A stretch of 64,000 nt of DNA. It comes from an uncultured Xanthomonas sp. (lineage in GTDB: Bacteria; Pseudomonadota; Gammaproteobacteria; Xanthomonadales; Xanthomonadaceae). Positions 1-8,392 of the stretch are shown here, in pieces (within the stretch, counting starts at the first letter, position 1; each line of letters opens with the position of its first letter). Below the pieces are notes generated by a model. That model saw only the letters and a program-made list of their open reading frames with translations. It was not told where the DNA came from and did not search any database. The stretch covers positions 1 to 64,000 of the forward strand of contig CALTTS010000009.1 of the NCBI GenBank assembly GCA_943912265.1, written 5' to 3'. Made by a program: the position numbers and the translations under genes.

Positions 1-265
1 TGAGCAGCGCGGCGATGTCGCCGGTGCCGCCGGCCAGGTCCAGCACGCGGTCGCCCGGCTTCACCTGGCAGGTCGCGGTGAAGTAGCGCTTCCACACCCG
101 GTGGATGCCCAGGCTCATCAGGTCGTTCATCAGGTCGTACTTGCCGGCGACCGAAGTGAACACCTGCGCCACCAGCTTCTGCTTGTCCCGCGCCGGCACG
201 TCGCGGAAGCCGAAATGGGTGGTGCCGCGTTCGTAGGGAGAGGGGGTGTCGGAAGGCTGGCTCAT
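1..265 (-). CDS. ubiE: Bifunctional demethylmenaquinone / 2-methoxy-6-polyprenyl-benzoquinol methyltransferase, partial (N-terminal 88 residues)
   Basis: This is the start of a SAM-dependent C-methyltransferase of ubiquinone (and menaquinone) biosynthesis; the rest lies beyond the left edge of the window. The visible protein begins MSQPSDTPSPYERGTTHFGF and contains the UbiE hallmark VAGKYDLMNDLMSLGIHR near residue 39 and the SAM-binding motif I DLAGGTGDIA near residue 76. The enzyme is known to act in the cytoplasm on membrane-bound quinone precursors. The ATG at 265 is supported by a -10-like CATAAT six bases upstream, which would give a leaderless message. The cytosine deaminase gene runs divergently. 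Confidence 0.93.
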   Translation of the reverse strand, partial: MSQPSDTPSPYERGTTHFGFRDVPARDKQKLVAQVFTSVAGKYDLMNDLMSLGIHRVWKRYFTATCQVKPGDRVLDLAGGTGDIAALL

Positions 266-271
266 GCGGCC

Positions 272-277
272 ATTATG
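272..277 (-). promoter_or_regulatory. -10 element of a likely leaderless ubiE promoter
   Basis: Read on the minus strand the hexamer is CATAAT, followed by six bases (GGCCGC) and then the ubiE ATG. Transcription starting about six bases after the -10 would begin at or next to the start codon. The same spacing recurs at four other genes in this window. Confidence 0.45.
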
Positions 278-327
278 GCATCGGCGGCGTTAGGATGGCC
301 CCGACTTCCCCCACGCCGCCCACGCCG

Positions 328-789
328 ATGCCCGCCACCGCCACGCCCGATTACCGCACCCTGCTCGACACCGCCATCGCCGAAGCCCGCAAGGGCCTGG
401 CCGAGGGCGGCATCCCGATCGGCGCGGCGCTGTACGGCGGCGACGGCGCACTGCTCGGCTGCGGCCACAACCGCCGCGTGCAGGAAGGCGACCCGTCGGT
501 GCACGGCGAGACCGACGCCTTCCGCAAGGCCGGCCGCCAGCGTTCGTACCGGGACACCATCATGGTCACCACCCTGGCCCCGTGCTGGTACTGCAGCGGC
601 CTGGTGCGCCAGTTCGGCATCGGCACCGTGGTGGTCGGCGAGTCGCGCACCTTCCAGGGCGGCATCGACTGGCTGCGCGAGAACGGGGTCAAGGTCGTCG
701 ACCTGGACAGCCAGGAATGCGTGGACCTGCTCGGCGGCTTCATCGCCGCCCACCCCGAAGTGTGGAACGAGGACATCGGCGAGGACTGA
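328..789 (+). CDS. Nucleoside/cytosine deaminase of the fungal FCY1 type
   Basis: A 153-residue zinc deaminase of the CDA/tadA superfamily, predicted to hydrolyse cytosine (or a related base) to uracil and ammonia in pyrimidine salvage. The zinc-site motifs are visible as HGE (HGETDAF, Glu as proton shuttle) and PCWYC (PCWYCSG). The C-terminal tail WNEDIGED closely resembles the tail of yeast cytosine deaminase, which is a different fold from the amidohydrolase CodA of E. coli. The ATG at 328 places the conserved domain about eight residues in; an in-frame ATG at 295 would add a proline-rich stretch. Neither start has a clear ribosome site. Substrate is inferred from family resemblance; guanine or another base is possible. 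Confidence 0.85.
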   Translation: MPATATPDYRTLLDTAIAEARKGLAEGGIPIGAALYGGDGALLGCGHNRRVQEGDPSVHGETDAFRKAGRQRSYRDTIMVTTLAPCWYCSGLVRQFGIGTVVVGESRTFQGGIDWLRENGVKVVDLDSQECVDLLGGFIAAHPEVWNEDIGED

Positions 790-869
790 GCCTCCGCCGC
801 GCCTGCGCGCATGGCCGCCCGAGAAACCGGGCCGGCGCCGGCGCTGCCGCCGCGCGCGACGGCGCCGGC

Positions 870-2750
870 TCAGAAGGTCACGCCGGCCGCCAGCACCAGA
901 TTGTCGTGGTCAGCCAGCACGTCGTAGCCGTTGTCGTGCACGTAGTTGGTCCAGGCCGCGCTGACGGTCCAGCGCTTGGCGAATTTCGCCGCCGCGCCGA
1001 GCACGATGCTTTGGCGCCCGTCCACCAGCGCGCCGTCCACCGAATAGCCGCGCACGTCCTGCGCCCAGGTCAGGCTCGGCGACAGCGTCACCCCGTGCGG
1101 CAGCGCGTAGTTCAGGCCGCCCCTGACCCGGTAACCCCAGGCCATGCGGGTGTAGAAGCCTTCGTTGACGCAGCCCTTCGGGTTCTGCACCGCGCCGCAA
1201 CTGCCGTCGGTGCCTTCCGGCGAGAAGCCCCACGCAAAGCCGCGGCCATAGCGCGCTTCCAGCAGCGAAGGCAGGTTGACGTGGCTCCACATCGCTTCGG
1301 CGGCGAGCGTGCCCGATTGCGCGCCCCACAACTTGCCCAGGCTGCGCACCGCACTGGCCTGCACTTGCAGCTTGTGGAAGCGATCGTAACCGTCCACGAC
1401 GAAGCCATCCGGCTGGCCGAGCGTGCGGTCGCCGATGGGCCCGCCGTTGCGGGTGAGCGCGGCGAAGATGTCCGCCGTGTTGAGCTGCACCGGCAGGTTG
1501 GGGCTGTAGCTGGCCTCGCCGGCGAACTTCCACGCGCCGGCCTTGTGCGAGACGGACATGCCGCTCAGGCGGATGCCGCCCGGGTATTCCCAGGCTTCGG
1601 TGATCGTGGACAGGCGCTGGGACAGCTGCGCGTAGGCCAGCGGCACGCCGGCGGCGACCAGCCGGTCCACCATCGTCGGGTCGATGCGCGCCGCATCGGG
1701 CGTGCTGGCGTCGAGGATCGGCAGGCGCGCGTTGATGCGCATCCGGTACAGGCCGATGTCGGTATCCGCACCGGGCTTGAAGTGCAGGGCCACGCCCCAC
1801 TGGCCGCCGTCCTTGCCGGGGCGGTCGGTGCCGCGCGGCAGGTAGGCGCCGGCGTCGTACATGAAGCCATCGCTGAGCCACGGCCCCGCGCCCGCCGAAC
1901 TGCCGTTGATCGGGTAATAGGCGTTGGACTGCAGGCCCGAGCAGCCGCCGTCGATGCCCAGGTCGGTGCCGGAGAAGAACGTGCCGCACGGGTCCAGCTC
2001 GCTGGCGCGCCACTTCCACTGCCAGAAGCCTTCGGCGGTGAGCCTGCCGTCGAGGAAGCTCAGCCTGTTCCACAGCATCTCCACCGGCAGCTGCGCCTCG
2101 CTGGCCGCATCACTGCCGGGCCGGCGCAAGGTGGTGTAGTCGAACGGGTTGACCTGGTTGATGCCGGTGAAGAACACGCCCTCGCCCCACTTCACCCGCT
2201 GGCGGCCGGCGCGCACGTCCCAGCCGGCGTGTTCGCCCAGATCGGCGTGCGCGTAGGCATAGGCGTCCAGCCACATGAAGCCGGAGAAACGGTTGGACCT
2301 GGAGAAGCCGGTGTCTTCCAGCGGCGTGTTGGCCCGGAAGCCGTTGGGCACGTTGCCCTGCGGCATGTCGCCGTGTTCCAGCGCGTAGTCGTACCAGGCA
2401 CGGGCGCTGACGTTGATGCCGACGTTGCCGTACTTCAGGTCGACGCCGCCGACCAGCCGGCCGGGCGCCGAGTACACGTCGCCCTTGCCGAAATTGAGGT
2501 TGCCGTCGTCGGAGGTATCGCTGCCGTCGCCACCCTTGGCCTTGCCGTCGGAACGGAAGCCCTTGCCCACCAGATGCCGCGACGGGTCGGCCATGCGGAT
2601 GCCGGCGCCGACCGTGGCACGCAGGTTCCAGGTGCCGGTGACCTCGCCGTCGGCAAGCGTGAAATCGCCGGCTGTCGCCGACCAGGCGGCGGGCAACGCG
2701 ACGGCGAGCAGAGCGAGACGGACAGACGTGCGGACAGCGCGGATGGACAC
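870..2750 (-). CDS. DUF1302 family outer-membrane protein
   Basis: A protein of about 626 residues with an N-terminal signal peptide (SVRLALLAVALPAAWSATAG) and many alternating hydrophobic/polar strands, ending in an aromatic residue (AAGVTF) as expected for an outer-membrane beta-barrel. Segments such as GRQRVKWGEGVFF and INQVNPFDY are typical of the DUF1302 family, often found with uptake of hydrophobic or steroid-like compounds in Pseudomonas relatives. The GTG at 2750 is preferred because AGGA sits six bases upstream and the signal peptide follows directly; an ATG at 2771 is the alternative. The usual partner, a DUF1329 lipoprotein gene, is not adjacent. Function is not known from sequence. 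Confidence 0.85.
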   Translation of the reverse strand: MSIRAVRTSVRLALLAVALPAAWSATAGDFTLADGEVTGTWNLRATVGAGIRMADPSRHLVGKGFRSDGKAKGGDGSDTSDDGNLNFGKGDVYSAPGRLVGGVDLKYGNVGINVSARAWYDYALEHGDMPQGNVPNGFRANTPLEDTGFSRSNRFSGFMWLDAYAYAHADLGEHAGWDVRAGRQRVKWGEGVFFTGINQVNPFDYTTLRRPGSDAASEAQLPVEMLWNRLSFLDGRLTAEGFWQWKWRASELDPCGTFFSGTDLGIDGGCSGLQSNAYYPINGSSAGAGPWLSDGFMYDAGAYLPRGTDRPGKDGGQWGVALHFKPGADTDIGLYRMRINARLPILDASTPDAARIDPTMVDRLVAAGVPLAYAQLSQRLSTITEAWEYPGGIRLSGMSVSHKAGAWKFAGEASYSPNLPVQLNTADIFAALTRNGGPIGDRTLGQPDGFVVDGYDRFHKLQVQASAVRSLGKLWGAQSGTLAAEAMWSHVNLPSLLEARYGRGFAWGFSPEGTDGSCGAVQNPKGCVNEGFYTRMAWGYRVRGGLNYALPHGVTLSPSLTWAQDVRGYSVDGALVDGRQSIVLGAAAKFAKRWTVSAAWTNYVHDNGYDVLADHDNLVLAAGVTF

Positions 2751-2938
2751 CGGGATTCCTCGGAGCGGCATGGGGGCGGGTTTATACAACGCGGCTCGCG
2801 CCGCACGCGAATCCGGTTGCATCGGAAATTGACAAAGGTCAATCCGCTGCCGTCGCGATGGGGTTAGCCTGTCCGCCCCCCACATGGATCGACACGATGC
2901 CCGGCACCCCCCAGGCCCGCGAGCAGGGACACCGCACG

Positions 2939-3337
2939 ATGCGGCTGGAAATCACCAGCCTGACCGGCAACATCTGGAGCGGCGACATCCGCGAAGTGAG
3001 CCTTCCCGGCGGCGGCGGCCGTTTCGGCATCATGCCGCGCCATCTGCCGATGCTGAGCACGCTGCGCGAAGGCATGGCCCACATCGTGCCGGCGCAGGGC
3101 GATCCGGTCGAGGTCTACCTGTCCGGCGGGCACGTGGAAGTGCAGCCCGGCAAGGTGCTGGTGCTGGCCGACCTGGCCGTGCGCGGCGAAAACCTGGACG
3201 ATGCCCGTGCCGAAGCCGCGCGGGCCTGCGTCGAAGCCTCGATGGCCGCCCGGCTCACCGACGACACTTACCTCAAGGTGCACATGGAACTGCTGCGCCA
3301 GCTGCACGACTACGCCAGAGCCGGCGGCCACCGCTGA
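2939..3337 (+). CDS. Orphan F1 ATP synthase epsilon-subunit paralogue
   Basis: A 132-residue protein resembling AtpC along its whole length: an N-terminal beta-sandwich (about residues 1-85, with GIMPRHLPML and SGGHVEVQPG matching GIAPRHAPLI and SGGILEVQPQ of the atpC product at 27.5 kb) and a C-terminal helical part. In ATP synthases epsilon links the central stalk to the c-ring and can inhibit ATP hydrolysis. Here the gene stands alone, divergent from the DUF1302 gene and 24 kb from the atp operon, which has its own atpC. An AGGGA lies about nine bases before the ATG at 2939; an in-frame ATG at 2897 is possible. Whether the protein enters the F1 complex is unknown. Confidence 0.8.
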   Translation: MRLEITSLTGNIWSGDIREVSLPGGGGRFGIMPRHLPMLSTLREGMAHIVPAQGDPVEVYLSGGHVEVQPGKVLVLADLAVRGENLDDARAEAARACVEASMAARLTDDTYLKVHMELLRQLHDYARAGGHR

Positions 3338-3357
3338 GCGGCGGAAACCGGTGCCGC

Positions 3358-3384
3358 GATGCCGGGGCGCAATGCCCCGGCATC
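3358..3384. terminator. Bidirectional hairpin terminator
   Basis: A perfect 11-bp stem (GATGCCGGGGC with its complement) closes a five-base loop (GCAAT). It sits between the convergent epsilon-like gene and the DASS transporter gene. No strong T tract follows on either strand, so the assignment rests on stem strength and position. Confidence 0.6.
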
Positions 3385-3395
3385 CGTGCCCGGCC

Positions 3396-4907
3396 TCACC
3401 AGTAGCCGAGCACCTTCCACCACAGGCTGCCGATGGTGGCGTACACCAGCAGCTGCACCACGCACATCACGAAACCGGCCTGCCACCACTTGCCCATCGT
3501 CACGTAACCGCTGCCGAAGATGATCGGCGAGGTGCCGGTGGCGTAGTGGGTCAAGGCCATCATCGCGGTCGAGCCCGCCGTCATGATCAGCATGAACGGG
3601 ACAATGTACTCGGCCGGGATCAGCTGCACGCCCACCGTCAGGAAGGCCAGCATCATCGCACTCACGTGCGCCGTGGTGCTGGCGAACATGTAGTGCGAGA
3701 ACACGAACACCAGCACCAGCAGCGCGGCCGCGCCTTCCCAGCCCATGCCGCTGGCGACGATGGCGTCCTTCAGGTGCTCGGAGAACCACGCGATCACGCC
3801 GGTCTTGTTGAGCTGCTCGGCCATCATCACCAGCGCGCCGAACCAGATCAGCGTGTCCCAGGCGCTCTTCTCGGACAGCACGTCGTCCCAGTCGATGGTG
3901 CCGGTGATGATCAGCACGAACAGGCCGAGGAAGGCCACCACCGTCGGGTCCAGGGTGAAGGCATTGCCGAACAGCATCGCCGGCACGTTGGCCCACAGCA
4001 GCAGCAGCAGCGCGAAGGTGCCCAGCATCACCTTCTCCTTGGGGTGCAGCCGGCCCATCTTGGCCAGCTCGCCCTTGGCGAAGTGCACCGCGTCGGGGGT
4101 CTTCTTGATCTCCGGCGGCGCCAGCAGGTAGATCACCAGCGGCATCACCAGCATGCACACCAGCCCGGGCAGCAGCATGCACAGCGCCCAGGTGGTCCAG
4201 GACAGGTGGAAGTTGCCGCCGGTGGCCTTGGCCACGTAGTCCACCACCAGCGGGTTGGGCGCGGTGGCGGTCAGGAACATGCCCGAGGTGATCGGGTTGG
4301 CGTGGTAGTTGACCAGCGCCAGGTAGGTGCCGACCTTGCCCTGGGTGCCCTTCTCCGGGTCCGAGCCGAAGGCGTTGGCGATGGACTTCATGATCGGGTG
4401 GACGATGCCGCCGCCGCGCGCGGTGTTGGACGGCGTGAACGGCGCCAGCACCAGCTCGCACACCGCCAGGCCGTAGCCGATGCCGACCGTGCGCTTGCCG
4501 AGCAGGGCGATGAACATCAGGCCGATGCGGTTGCCCAGGCCGGTCTTCTTCAGGCCGCGCGAGATCAGGATCGCCACCACGATCAGCCAGATCAGCGCAT
4601 TGGAGAAGCTGCCCAGCGCATCCTTGATCGCGTCCTTGGACGAATCGGCCGTCACCTGCGACAGCGAGACGATGACGATGGCCATCAGCGCCATCACCCC
4701 GATCGGCATCACCTTCAGGATGATCGCCACGATGGTGGTCAGGAAGATCGCCACCAGTCCCCACGCCTTCGGCGTCAGCCCGTCCGGGCAGGGAATCAGC
4801 AGCATCGTCACCAGCACCAGCGTGGTGATGATGGCCGGCACGATGCGGAAAGGCACCGCATCCCGGAAATGTTTCAGCATCTCGCCGATGCCGCCTTCGT
4901 TGCTCAT
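3396..4907 (-). CDS. DASS family di/tricarboxylate anion transporter
   Basis: A 503-residue inner-membrane protein with about 12-14 hydrophobic segments, of the divalent anion:sodium symporter / SLC13 group related to 2-oxoglutarate/malate translocators and CitT-type antiporters. The substrate-site motif APFTPSNTARGG (an SNT motif) is present, and a second hairpin motif follows in the C-terminal half (FASTTAHVSAM). It probably moves C4/C5 dicarboxylates or citrate across the cytoplasmic membrane. The ATG at 4907 has GAGGAG ten bases upstream and gives MSNEGGIGEM; longer in-frame extensions are non-hydrophobic and unlikely. The exact substrate and coupling ion cannot be read from sequence. Confidence 0.9.
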   Translation of the reverse strand: MSNEGGIGEMLKHFRDAVPFRIVPAIITTLVLVTMLLIPCPDGLTPKAWGLVAIFLTTIVAIILKVMPIGVMALMAIVIVSLSQVTADSSKDAIKDALGSFSNALIWLIVVAILISRGLKKTGLGNRIGLMFIALLGKRTVGIGYGLAVCELVLAPFTPSNTARGGGIVHPIMKSIANAFGSDPEKGTQGKVGTYLALVNYHANPITSGMFLTATAPNPLVVDYVAKATGGNFHLSWTTWALCMLLPGLVCMLVMPLVIYLLAPPEIKKTPDAVHFAKGELAKMGRLHPKEKVMLGTFALLLLLWANVPAMLFGNAFTLDPTVVAFLGLFVLIITGTIDWDDVLSEKSAWDTLIWFGALVMMAEQLNKTGVIAWFSEHLKDAIVASGMGWEGAAALLVLVFVFSHYMFASTTAHVSAMMLAFLTVGVQLIPAEYIVPFMLIMTAGSTAMMALTHYATGTSPIIFGSGYVTMGKWWQAGFVMCVVQLLVYATIGSLWWKVLGYW

Positions 4908-5057
4908 GGGTCCGCGTCTCCTCGTGTCCTGTCCCCGAAAATGGATCCGCCGGCGCCCTTCCCCGCCGGCAGTGCGTGCACTATAGGCGCGCGTCGTGCC
5001 CGCGTCCTTGATCGAGAGCAAGCAGACCGCCGCCCGCACGGCAGGCGGCGCGGACGC

Positions 5058-5085
5058 GACAAGGCCCGCCGGAGCGGGCCTTGTC
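5058..5085 (-). terminator. Terminator downstream of hslU
   Basis: A perfect 11-bp stem (GACAAGGCCCG with its complement) encloses a six-base loop, 57 bases after the hslU stop codon and before the DASS gene promoter region. The T tract is weak. Confidence 0.6.
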
Positions 5086-5141
5086 GTTGCGATGACGCAG
5101 GCCGGACCGGCCGATCCGGGCCCGGCGGCGGCCGCCGCGGC

Positions 5142-6542
5142 TCAGAGGATGTAGCGGGTCAGGTCCGGGTCGCGCACCAGTTCGCCCATGTGCTCGTCCA
5201 CGTAGGCGCGGTCGATGAGCACCTGCTGGCCGCCCCGGTCCGGCGCCTCGTAGCTGAGCACGTCGAGCAGGCGTTCGAGCACCGTGTGCAGGCGCCGCGC
5301 GCCGATGTTCTCCTGACGCTCGTTGACCTGGAAGGCGATCTCGGCCAGCCGGTCGACGGCATCGTCGGCAAAGCGCACGTCCACGCCCTCGGTCTGCAGC
5401 AGGGCCACGTACTGCCTGGTCAGCGAGGCCCTGGGCTCGGTGAGGATGCGCACGAAATCGTCCTTGCTCAGCGCGCCCAGCTCCACCCGGATCGGGAAGC
5501 GGCCCTGCAATTCCGGCACCAGATCGCTCGGTTTGGCCAGGTGGAACGCACCGCTTGCGATGAACAGGATGTGGTCGGTCTTCACCGTGCCGTACTTGGT
5601 GGACACGTTGGAGCCTTCCACCAGCGGCAGAAGGTCGCGCTGCACGCCTTCGCGGCTGACGTCGCCGCCGCCGACATTGCCGCCGCGCTTGGCCACCTTG
5701 TCGATCTCGTCGATGAACACGATGCCGTGCTGCTCGCAGGCCTCGATGGCGGCGGCACGGATGTCGTCCTCGTTGACCAGCTTGGCGGCCTCTTCCTCGA
5801 CCAGCAGCGGGCGCGCGGCCCGGATCGCCAGCTTGCGCGTCTGCGGCTTGCCGCCGCCGAGGCTGGAGAACATCTGCCGCAGCTGCTGGCCCATCTCCTC
5901 CATGCCCGGCGGGGTCATGATGTCCACGCCGACGCTGGCCGAGAACTCCAGCTCGATCTCGCGTTCGTCCAGCTCGCCGTTGCGCAGCATGCGGCGGAAC
6001 TTGCCGCGGGTGGCATCCTCGCCGCTGCCCGGCTCGGCGCCGATGTCCACCGTCGCGGTGGCCGTCGCGGCCGAACCGAAGCCGAAGCCGTTGCCGGCCT
6101 GGCGCCGGGGCAACAGCGCATCGAGGAGGCGTTCCTCGGCGCGCTCCTCGGCCTGCATGCGCACCCGCGCCTTGGCCTGCTCGCGGTACATCTTCACCGC
6201 GGTGTCGGCCAGGTCGCGGATGATCTGCTCCACGTCCTTGCCGACGTAGCCCACCTCGGTGAAGCGGGTGGCCTCGACCTTGACGAACGGCGCGTTGGCC
6301 AGCGTCGCCAGCCGCCGCGCGATCTCGGTCTTGCCCACGCCGGTGGGGCCGATCATCAGGATGTTCTTGGGCATCACCTCGTTGCGCAGCTCCGGGGCGA
6401 GCTGCATGCGCCGCCAGCGGTTGCGCAGGGCGATGGCGACCGCGCGCTTGGCGGCCTGCTGGCCGACGATGTGGCGGTCCAGCTCCTGCACGATCTCGCG
6501 CGGGGTCATGGTGGCGGAGGTGTCATCGATCTTGTGCGACAT
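5142..6542 (-). CDS. hslU: ATP-dependent protease ATPase subunit HslU
   Basis: A 466-residue AAA+ (Clp/HSP100) unfoldase that feeds substrates to the HslV peptidase in the cytoplasm and is typically heat-inducible. The N-terminus TPREIVQELDRHIVGQQAAK is characteristic. Walker A is GPTGVGKTEIARRLA (about residue 69), the pore motif follows as EVGYVG, Walker B is IVFIDEIDK (about residue 276), and the C-terminus DLTRYIL ends in the residues that dock into HslV. The intermediate I-domain (about residues 110-240) is of normal size. The gene lies 153 bases after hslV and is probably co-transcribed with it. Confidence 0.97.
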   Translation of the reverse strand: MSHKIDDTSATMTPREIVQELDRHIVGQQAAKRAVAIALRNRWRRMQLAPELRNEVMPKNILMIGPTGVGKTEIARRLATLANAPFVKVEATRFTEVGYVGKDVEQIIRDLADTAVKMYREQAKARVRMQAEERAEERLLDALLPRRQAGNGFGFGSAATATATVDIGAEPGSGEDATRGKFRRMLRNGELDEREIELEFSASVGVDIMTPPGMEEMGQQLRQMFSSLGGGKPQTRKLAIRAARPLLVEEEAAKLVNEDDIRAAAIEACEQHGIVFIDEIDKVAKRGGNVGGGDVSREGVQRDLLPLVEGSNVSTKYGTVKTDHILFIASGAFHLAKPSDLVPELQGRFPIRVELGALSKDDFVRILTEPRASLTRQYVALLQTEGVDVRFADDAVDRLAEIAFQVNERQENIGARRLHTVLERLLDVLSYEAPDRGGQQVLIDRAYVDEHMGELVRDPDLTRYIL

Positions 6543-6695
6543 GGATATGTGCTCGTGATGGGGGCAAGGGATGCCGGCCTTCGGCCGGACGCCTGCCAGG
6601 CATCGGGTGGCGGGCTCCCCGGTCGGAGGCCGGCCGCGGCGCGGCCGGGACGGGGGCCATGGCGGGACGCCGGCACGCAGGCGCCGGCGCGCCGC

Positions 6696-7250
6696 TCACA
6701 GTTCCTCGACCACCACGTTGCGGTTGGTGTAGATGCAGATGTCGCCGGCGATGCCGATGGCCTCGGTGGCGATGGTCTTCGCGTCCAGCGCCGTATGCGC
6801 GACCAGCGCGCGCGCGGCCGACAGCGCGAAGCTGCCGCCGGAGCCGATGGCGATGATGCCGTCCTCCGGCTCGATCACGTCGCCGGTGCCGCTGATGATC
6901 AGCGAGGTGTCCTTGTCGGCCACCGCCAGCAGCGCTTCGAGCTTGCCGTAGCGGCGGTCGGTGCGCCATTCCTTGGCCAGCTCGACGGCGGCGCGCAGCA
7001 GCTGCTGGCCGTGCGCCTCCAGCTTGGCCTCGAACAGTTCGAACAGGGTGAACGCATCGGCCGCCGCGCCGGCGAAACCGGCCAGGATCTGGCCGTCCCT
7101 GCCGAGCCGGCGCACCTTGCGCGCGTTGCCCTTCATCACCGTGTTGCCGAGCGTGACCTGGCCGTCGCCGGCGATGGCCACGTGGTCGCCACGGCGCACG
7201 CAGATGATCGTGGTGGCGTGGAAGACGTTGGGATTCTGGCTGGGGTCCAT
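6696..7250 (-). CDS. hslV: ATP-dependent protease proteolytic subunit HslV, with N-terminal extension
   Basis: A 184-residue N-terminal-nucleophile peptidase, the proteolytic ring of HslVU. The conserved TTIICVRR start and GDGQVTLGNTVMK are clear. In E. coli the catalytic Thr directly follows the initiator Met; here 12 residues (MDPSQNPNVFHA) precede the first Thr and no alternative start codon lies between, so a propeptide must be removed to expose the nucleophile. The gene precedes hslU in the same direction. Confidence 0.96.
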   Translation of the reverse strand: MDPSQNPNVFHATTIICVRRGDHVAIAGDGQVTLGNTVMKGNARKVRRLGRDGQILAGFAGAAADAFTLFELFEAKLEAHGQQLLRAAVELAKEWRTDRRYGKLEALLAVADKDTSLIISGTGDVIEPEDGIIAIGSGGSFALSAARALVAHTALDAKTIATEAIGIAGDICIYTNRNVVVEEL

Positions 7251-7324
7251 GCGGCCTCCGGAGTGTTCCCGAGCAGATGGGGCCTGCGGCGCAGGCGTTC
7301 AAGCCGCCACGCGTCCGCCGCCGT

Positions 7325-7681
7325 TCAGCCGGAGCCCGGGCCTGCCCACCGCGTGTCGACGGTCGCCGCGGCACGGGCCTGCAGATGCCGCTCGCGCAGC
7401 AACAGGAACAAGGGCAATGCCAACGACACGCCGACCGCCAGCCCGAGCAACGGCCGCCACGCATGCGGCATGCCGATCCGGCGCCCTTCGGCCATCGCGA
7501 AGACCGCCAGGACCACGGCGGACACCGCCACATCGGACCAGGCAAACGCGGACACCGGCGTGGACACGGCCTGCTGCAGCAGCAAGGGAACATCCAGGCC
7601 GTGACCGGCCAGCCACGGAACGAACGCGGCCAACGGCAGAAGCGCGCCGACGATGCAGAGAACGGCATGGATGCGCTGCAC
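7325..7681 (-). CDS. DUF2834-like small membrane protein
   Basis: A 118-residue protein with three hydrophobic segments (about residues 5-25, 45-65 and 75-95). The sequence SDVAVSAVVLAVFAMAEGRR followed by IGM resembles the conserved helix of DUF2834 proteins. It sits between rsuA (stop nine bases upstream) and hslV on the same strand and may be co-transcribed with rsuA. Function is unknown. Confidence 0.7.
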   Translation of the reverse strand: MQRIHAVLCIVGALLPLAAFVPWLAGHGLDVPLLLQQAVSTPVSAFAWSDVAVSAVVLAVFAMAEGRRIGMPHAWRPLLGLAVGVSLALPLFLLLRERHLQARAAATVDTRWAGPGSG

Positions 7682-7690
7682 GATGGCCTC

Positions 7691-8392
7691 CTACGCGGCG
7701 AACAGGCGCTCGATGTCGGCCGCTTCCAGCCTCCGCCACTGCCCTTCCGGCAGATCGTCCAGCGCCAGCCCGCCGACGCGGCTGCGGTGCAGCGTTTCCA
7801 CGTGGTTGCCGACCGCGGCGAACATGCGCCGCACCTGATGGTAGCGGCCTTCGTGCAGGGTCAGCCGCGCATGGCGCGGGCCGAGCACCTCCATCTGCGC
7901 CGGCAGCAGCGGCTCGCGCTCGGATTCGAGCAGCAGGGTGCCGCTGGCGAAGACGGCGGCCTCGTCGCCGCGCAGGTCGGCGGCCAGCCCGGCCTCGTAC
8001 ACCTTGGGCAGTTTCGATTTCGGCGAGATGATCCGGTGCAGCAACGTGCCGTCGTCGGTGAACAGCAGCAGGCCGCTGGTGTCGCGGTCCAGCCGGCCGA
8101 CCGTGGACAGCACCGGCGAGCGCGCGCGGAAGCGCGGCGGCAGCAGGTCGTAGACCAGCCGGCCGATGTCCTTGGTGGAGCAGGTGTAGCCGGCGGGCTT
8201 GTGCAGCATCAGGCTCAGGCCCGGCGGCGGATCGAGCGGCTCGCCGTCCACGCGCACGGCGTCGGCCGGCACTTCGTCGTCGGCGTACAGCACTTCGCCG
8301 GCGGCATCGGTGATGCGTCCCTCGCGAAACAGCCATGCCACGTCCTTGCGGCTGCCGTAGCCGAGGTTGGCCAGATAGCGGACCAGTTTCAT
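7691..8392 (-). CDS. rsuA: 16S rRNA pseudouridine synthase, RsuA family
   Basis: A 233-residue protein with an N-terminal S4 RNA-binding domain (MKLVRYLANLGYGSRKDV) and a pseudouridine synthase catalytic domain. The catalytic Asp is in GRLDRDTSGLLLFTDDG (about residue 103), and RYHQVRRMFAAVGNHV is the conserved C-terminal motif. RsuA of E. coli makes pseudouridine 516 in 16S rRNA. The ATG at 8392 has an AGGAAGG ribosome site and overlaps the rsmC stop as ATGA, indicating translational coupling between two 16S rRNA modification genes. Confidence 0.92.
   Translation of the reverse strand: MKLVRYLANLGYGSRKDVAWLFREGRITDAAGEVLYADDEVPADAVRVDGEPLDPPPGLSLMLHKPAGYTCSTKDIGRLVYDLLPPRFRARSPVLSTVGRLDRDTSGLLLFTDDGTLLHRIISPKSKLPKVYEAGLAADLRGDEAAVFASGTLLLESEREPLLPAQMEVLGPRHARLTLHEGRYHQVRRMFAAVGNHVETLHRSRVGGLALDDLPEGQWRRLEAADIERLFAA

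Noticed and set aside
3201..7604. A very long open frame on the plus strand across hslU and hslV
   Set aside because: It is antisense to three well-supported genes and its translation is a His/Gln/Arg-rich low-complexity product typical of the opposite strand of high-GC coding DNA.
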